DNA from: Staphylococcus sp. M0911
Lineage (GTDB): Bacteria; Bacillota; Bacilli; Staphylococcales; Staphylococcaceae
Length of the DNA: 64,000 bases
Direction of reading: 5' to 3'
Assembly: GCF_003491325.1 (NCBI RefSeq)
Contig: NZ_CP022881.1
Coordinates: 1,798,001 to 1,862,000, forward strand
The notes below the pieces were generated by a model, which had not been told where the DNA came from, searched no databases, and saw only the letters and a program-made list of their open reading frames with translations. Shown here one piece after another: positions 60,260 through 64,000 of the stretch. The position numbers and the translations under genes are program-made. Position 1 is the first letter of the stretch. The number at the start of each line of letters is the position of its first letter.

Positions 60260-60640
60260 ATGTTATATCGATTTTCTCATAAGACAGGAAGCTACGGTGT
60301 TTCAATTAAAGAAGATACTGGTGACGACGTTTTAGTTCAAGTTGAACAAGTGATCAAACATCCTAAACAAGGTGATTTACACAATCCTAATGAATCGACA
60401 GGTGTATTTTTCCATGAACGTAAAGCATTAAGCCATTATGAAAAAAGATATGCTAAGCGTTCACAATTACGTGACTTTAATGTCGAAAAAATGTCATATG
60501 AAGATTCTCTTCAACAAGCTATTTCAAATTTAGAGTCACAATTAAAAGAAAAAAATGACGCACATGCAAAGCGTTCATTACAAAATTTAGAACAACTTAA
60601 AGCTGATTATACTATTCAATACAAACAAAATTTTCATTAA
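60260..60640 (+). CDS. kapB: KapB-like kinase-associated protein B
   Basis: This 126-residue protein has an SH3-like N-terminal fold (about 3-60) and a C-terminal helix (about 80-120), as in KapB, named in Bacillus as kinase-associated lipoprotein B in the sporulation phosphorelay. No lipobox is visible here, so lipoprotein status is not supported, and staphylococci do not sporulate. The ATG has AAAGGAAG upstream. It lies directly before the mnh operon, as in S. aureus. Confidence 0.83.
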   Translation: MLYRFSHKTGSYGVSIKEDTGDDVLVQVEQVIKHPKQGDLHNPNESTGVFFHERKALSHYEKRYAKRSQLRDFNVEKMSYEDSLQQAISNLESQLKEKNDAHAKRSLQNLEQLKADYTIQYKQNFH

Positions 60641-60705
60641 AAATTGACGTGTTTCTTCTTATTTAACAGTGGATAGAAATTCAGTAATTTCAAGCGTTCA
60701 GACGT

Positions 60706-60734
60706 TTTTCAGAATGATATGATTCATGTATAAT
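60706..60734 (+). promoter_or_regulatory. Promoter of the mnh operon
   Basis: A perfect TATAAT (60729-60734) lies 17 bases from TTTTCA (60706-60711), 36 bases upstream of the mnhA start codon. Confidence 0.6.
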
Positions 60735-60769
60735 GAATATCATAAACATTTTTAAAGGAGGACAATTTA

Positions 60770-63193
60770 ATGAGTTTGTTACATATTGCGGTTCTATTAC
60801 CGTTAATATTTGCACTCATTATTCCAATCCTATATCGCTTCTTCAAAAGAATTCACATAGGTTGGTTTGTATTACCTGTCCCCGTCGTCTTATTTATATA
60901 TTTCTTATCCTTTATTACGACTACTTCGTCAGGTAATACCGTAATGAAAACTTTTAAGTGGATGCCACATATCGGTATGAATTTCAACCTTTATGTTGAT
61001 GGATTAGGGTTGTTATTCAGCTTACTGATTACTGGTGTCGGCAGTTTAGTTGTCTTATACTCCATTGGTTATTTAAGCCAATCAGAACAATTAGGGAATT
61101 TTTACTGTTATTTATTACTTTTCATGGGTGCAATGTTAGGCGTTGTTCTTTCAGATAACCTTATTATTTTATACTTATTCTGGGAGTTAACTTCGTTCTC
61201 AAGTTTTTTACTTATATCATTTTGGAGAGAGAAACAGGCTTCCATTTATGGGGCTCAAAAATCTTTAATCATCACAGTTTTTGGAGGACTTAGCCTTTTA
61301 GGTGGCATCATTTTACTTTCTGTAGCGTCAGATTCATTTAGTTTACATTATATTATTCAACACGTTGCAGAAATACAAAACAGTCCTTTCTTTATCCTGG
61401 CTATGATATTTATTTTAATTGGTGCATTTACTAAATCAGCTCAAGTACCTTTTTACATATGGTTACCAGATGCAATGGAAGCACCAACACCTGTTAGTGC
61501 CTATTTACATTCGGCAACAATGGTTAAAGCTGGTTTATATTTAATTGCAAGAATGACGCCCATTTTTGCTGTATCACAAGGTTGGATTTGGACAGTTACA
61601 CTAGTTGGATTAATCACTTTATTTTGGGCATCTTTAAATGCAACAAAACAACAAGATTTAAAAGGTATACTAGCCTTTTCAACTGTGTCACAACTCGGAA
61701 TGATCATGTCTATGTTAGGTATGGGTGCAGTTAACTATCATTTTGAAGGTCAAGATAGTCAACTTTATATAGCTGCCTTTACTGCAGCTGCATTTCATTT
61801 AATTAATCATGCTACGTTTAAAGGTGCGTTATTCATGATAACTGGTGCAGTCGACCATAGTACCGGAACGCGTGATATTAAGAAATTAGGTGGTTTATTA
61901 ACTATTATGCCTATATCGTTCACGATTACTGTTATTACTTCATTAAGTATGGCAGGCGTCCCACCTTTTAATGGCTTTTTATCTAAAGAGAAATTCTTAG
62001 AATCCGTCATTGAATTAACACACGCGCATGTGATGAGTCTAAATACATTAGGCCTCATCTTCCCAATACTTGCCATTGTCGGAAGTATTTTTACTTTTGT
62101 CTATTCAATTAAATTTATTATGCATATATTCTTTGGAGAATATAAACCTAATCAATTACCACAACGAGCTCATGAAGCATCTATATTAATGCTTATTTCA
62201 CCATCAATATTAGCTATATTAGTTATTATATTTGGTCTATTCCCTGGAGTATTGACACAATCGATTATTGAACCAGCGACAACATCAATGAGTCAAACAA
62301 CTCAAGTAAGTGCCGAGTTTCACTTATTCCACGGTATAACACCGGCATTTATTACAACTATTGGTATCTACATCATTGGTATTTTACTCATCATAACGTT
62401 TGCTTATTGGATTAAATTATTACAGTCACAACCTAACCAACTTACACTTAATTACTGGTACGATCGAACTGGTAAAATAATGCCAACGTATTCTAAAAAT
62501 ATGACAAATAGCTATGTCACTGAATCTTCTCGAAATAATCTCGTGATTATCTTCGGTTTATTAATTTTATTAACTACAGTAATTTTATTAAGCGTTCCAT
62601 TCACAATTAATTTCAAAGATGTCAGTCGCATTAGAATATTTGAAGTAGGCATCATTGTTTTACTTGTCATTGCTTCGTTCTTAATTGTCTTTGCTAAATC
62701 TCGTTTATTTAGCATTATTATGTTAAGCGCTGTCGGTTATTCTGTTTCAGTGTTGTTTATATTCTTTAAAACACCTGACTTAGCATTAACACAATTTGTT
62801 GTAGAATCCATTTCTACCGCATTATTTTTACTATGTTTCTATTTCTTACCTAATCTTAACCGTTACAACGAAACACGATCATTTAAAGTCATAAATGCTT
62901 TAATTTCGGTTGGTGTCGGTCTTGTTGTGACGATTTTAGGATTAATTGCGTATGGCAATAGACACTTCGAATCAATCACTCATTATTATCAAGATCATGT
63001 TTACGATCTTGCTTCAGGTAAAAATATGGTTAATGTTATTTTAGTAGATTTCCGTGGCATGGATACTTTATTCGAATCATCCGTATTAGGTATCGCAGGT
63101 TTAGGTATTTATACAATGATTAAATTACGTATGAAACATCAACATCGTTCAGAAACAAGTGAGGTGAAACGTCATGAACAGACAGAAAAATGA
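60770..63193 (+). CDS. mnhA: Na+/H+ antiporter subunit MnhA
   Basis: This 807-residue membrane protein has roughly twenty spans. The NuoL/ND5-like core (about 60-480) includes [20 protein letters not shown] and conserved lysines. A MrpA C-terminal MbhE-like part is fused (about 610-790). It is the largest subunit of the Mrp-type Na+/H+ antiporter and a probable ion path. The ATG follows AAGGAGG. Translation runs into mnhB with a 20-base overlap. Confidence 0.96.
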   Translation: MSLLHIAVLLPLIFALIIPILYRFFKRIHIGWFVLPVPVVLFIYFLSFITTTSSGNTVMKTFKWMPHIGMNFNLYVDGLGLLFSLLITGVGSLVVLYSIGYLSQSEQLGNFYCYLLLFMGAMLGVVLSDNLIILYLFWELTSFSSFLLISFWREKQASIYGAQKSLIITVFGGLSLLGGIILLSVASDSFSLHYIIQHVAEIQNSPFFILAMIFILIGAFTKSAQVPFYIWLPDAMEAPTPVSAYLHSATMVKAGLYLIARMTPIFAVSQGWIWTVTLVGLITLFWASLNATKQQDLKGILAFSTVSQLGMIMSMLGMGAVNYHFEGQDSQLYIAAFTAAAFHLINHATFKGALFMITGAVDHSTGTRDIKKLGGLLTIMPISFTITVITSLSMAGVPPFNGFLSKEKFLESVIELTHAHVMSLNTLGLIFPILAIVGSIFTFVYSIKFIMHIFFGEYKPNQLPQRAHEASILMLISPSILAILVIIFGLFPGVLTQSIIEPATTSMSQTTQVSAEFHLFHGITPAFITTIGIYIIGILLIITFAYWIKLLQSQPNQLTLNYWYDRTGKIMPTYSKNMTNSYVTESSRNNLVIIFGLLILLTTVILLSVPFTINFKDVSRIRIFEVGIIVLLVIASFLIVFAKSRLFSIIMLSAVGYSVSVLFIFFKTPDLALTQFVVESISTALFLLCFYFLPNLNRYNETRSFKVINALISVGVGLVVTILGLIAYGNRHFESITHYYQDHVYDLASGKNMVNVILVDFRGMDTLFESSVLGIAGLGIYTMIKLRMKHQHRSETSEVKRHEQTEK

Positions 63194-63602
63194 TTTAATG
63201 TTCCAATATACAGCAGTCATCATTTTCTTCATGGTTATGATGTTCGGCTTTTCACTATTTCTAGCAGGTCACTATACACCAGGTGGCGGTTTCGTTGGAG
63301 GTTTATTATTCTCAAGCGCTTTGGTTGTTATTGCCATTGCATTTGATATAAAGACAATGAGACGTATTTTTCCAATTGATTTTAAAATATTAATTGGTAT
63401 CGGATTATTATTTTGCGTCGGTACTCCAATGGCAAGTTGGTTCATGTCCAACAACTTTTTTACACATGTCACATTTGACATACCTATTCCATTGCTAGCG
63501 CCCATGCATATGACTACCGCTGTATTCTTTGATTTCGGTGTCTTATGTGCCGTAGTTGGAACTGTAATGACTATTATTTTATCGATTGGAGAGAACGAAT
63601 AG
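63174..63602 (+). CDS. mnhB: Na+/H+ antiporter subunit MnhB
   Basis: This 142-residue protein has four membrane spans and the MnhB domain, including [13 protein letters not shown] (about 37-49). It is an essential subunit of the Mrp complex. The ATG lies inside the 3' end of mnhA with GAGGTG upstream. Its TAG stop overlaps the GTG of mnhC by one base. Confidence 0.96.
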   Translation: MNRQKNDLMFQYTAVIIFFMVMMFGFSLFLAGHYTPGGGFVGGLLFSSALVVIAIAFDIKTMRRIFPIDFKILIGIGLLFCVGTPMASWFMSNNFFTHVTFDIPIPLLAPMHMTTAVFFDFGVLCAVVGTVMTIILSIGENE

Positions 63603-63949
63603 TGGAAATTATTATGATATTTGTTAGTGGTATCCTCACAGCAATTAGCGTCTATCTCGTTTTGTCTAAGAGTTTGATACGGATCATTATGGGGACTACG
63701 CTACTAACACACGCAGCAAATTTATTTTTAATAACAATGGGCGGATTAAAACATGGCAAAGCACCTATTTATGAAAAAGGCACGCAAAGTTATGTTGATC
63801 CAATCCCACAAGCACTTATATTAACAGCCATCGTTATCGCTTTTGCTACTACTGCTTTCTTTTTAGTTTTAGCATTTAGAACTTATAAAGAACTTGGTAC
63901 AGATAACGTTGAAAGTATGAAAGGAGTTCCAGAAGATGTCAGAGAGTAA
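63602..63949 (+). CDS. mnhC: Na+/H+ antiporter subunit MnhC
   Basis: This 115-residue NuoK-like protein has three membrane spans. [19 protein letters not shown] (about 29-47) and the [14 protein letters not shown] block (about 65-78) are conserved. The start is GTG 63602, sharing a base with the mnhB stop codon, with GGAGAG nine bases upstream. A reading from ATG 63545 lies inside mnhB and adds unrelated residues. mnhD overlaps its end by 14 bases. Confidence 0.95.
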   Translation: MEIIMIFVSGILTAISVYLVLSKSLIRIIMGTTLLTHAANLFLITMGGLKHGKAPIYEKGTQSYVDPIPQALILTAIVIAFATTAFFLVLAFRTYKELGTDNVESMKGVPEDVRE

Positions 63950-64000
63950 TATGTTAGCTCTTACTTTAGTTGTACCAATTCTGACGGCAATATTACTCGT
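63936..64000 (+). CDS. mnhD: Na+/H+ antiporter subunit MnhD (5' part)
   Basis: The first 21 codons are present, translating as [20 protein letters not shown] and running off the right edge. AAGGAG lies nine bases upstream, and the start is 14 bases inside mnhC. The hydrophobic start and operon position identify the NuoN-like MnhD subunit. Confidence 0.88.
   Translation, partial: MSESNMLALTLVVPILTAILL

Overview
The window looks like a chromosomal core segment of a Staphylococcus, probably a coagulase-negative species. The DNA is AT-rich and start sites have strong AGGAGG-type ribosome binding sites, often with TTG or GTG starts. Gene content is typically staphylococcal: the SpsA/SpsB signal peptidase pair, addAB (rexAB), the Mnh antiporter operon, CoA-disulfide reductase and the small RNA RsaE. 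Gene order follows, from memory, the S. aureus stretch between yjcG and mnh. I see no insertion sequence, prophage, CRISPR array, tRNA or rRNA. The species was not resolved.

Layout. 1-5.1 kb: yjcG (cut by the left edge), a yjcH-type esterase, an alanine-type Na+ symporter, an AI-2E-family exporter and fabI. 5.3-11.2 kb: a tight six-gene reverse-strand operon (UPF0738 gene, relQ, nadK, an rluA-family synthase, mgtE, cpaA) that joins alarmone, NADP, Mg2+ and c-di-AMP-linked ion physiology. 11.5-18.0 kb: CYTH, globin and spxH/yjbH on one strand; on the other the RsaE RNA, pepF, coiA, mecA and spxA. Spx, its ClpXP adaptor SpxH and the ClpC adaptor MecA thus lie together. 18.3-25.0 kb: trpS and one complete oppBCDFA operon. 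25.2-31.1 kb: a DUF3899 protein, fabF-fabH, a DUF2929 protein and clpB behind a CtsR-type operator.

31.5-45.2 kb: an OatA-like acyltransferase, a MIP18/SufT-like protein, a HAD phosphatase, cdr, a UPF0344 protein, an FAH-family enzyme and addB-addA. A 0.5 kb STAR-like repeat and hairpin cluster follows, then a TVP38-family gene, spsA (catalytically dead) and spsB. 47.7-57.2 kb is carbon and amino-acid metabolism: pgi, argGH, two tandem glycerophosphodiester phosphodiesterases, a TfoX-N protein, gudB and rocD. 57.5-64 kb: an OYE-type flavoprotein, an S1-domain protein, a cyclophilin, kapB and mnhABC, with the first bases of mnhD at the right edge.

Regulatory signals tie distant genes together. 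FapR-like palindromes precede both fabI and fabHF. CodY-like boxes precede the symporter, opp and argGH. A cre-like site lies in front of gudB. The C-rich seeds of RsaE are complementary to the Shine-Dalgarno regions of rocD (13 nt) and yjcG (10 nt) and more weakly to oppB. No undescribed defence or mobile system is evident. The most useful leads are the RsaE-rocD pairing, the 30-bp perfect palindrome upstream of fabH, the repeat cluster beside addB, and the tandem phosphodiesterases that are exported differently.
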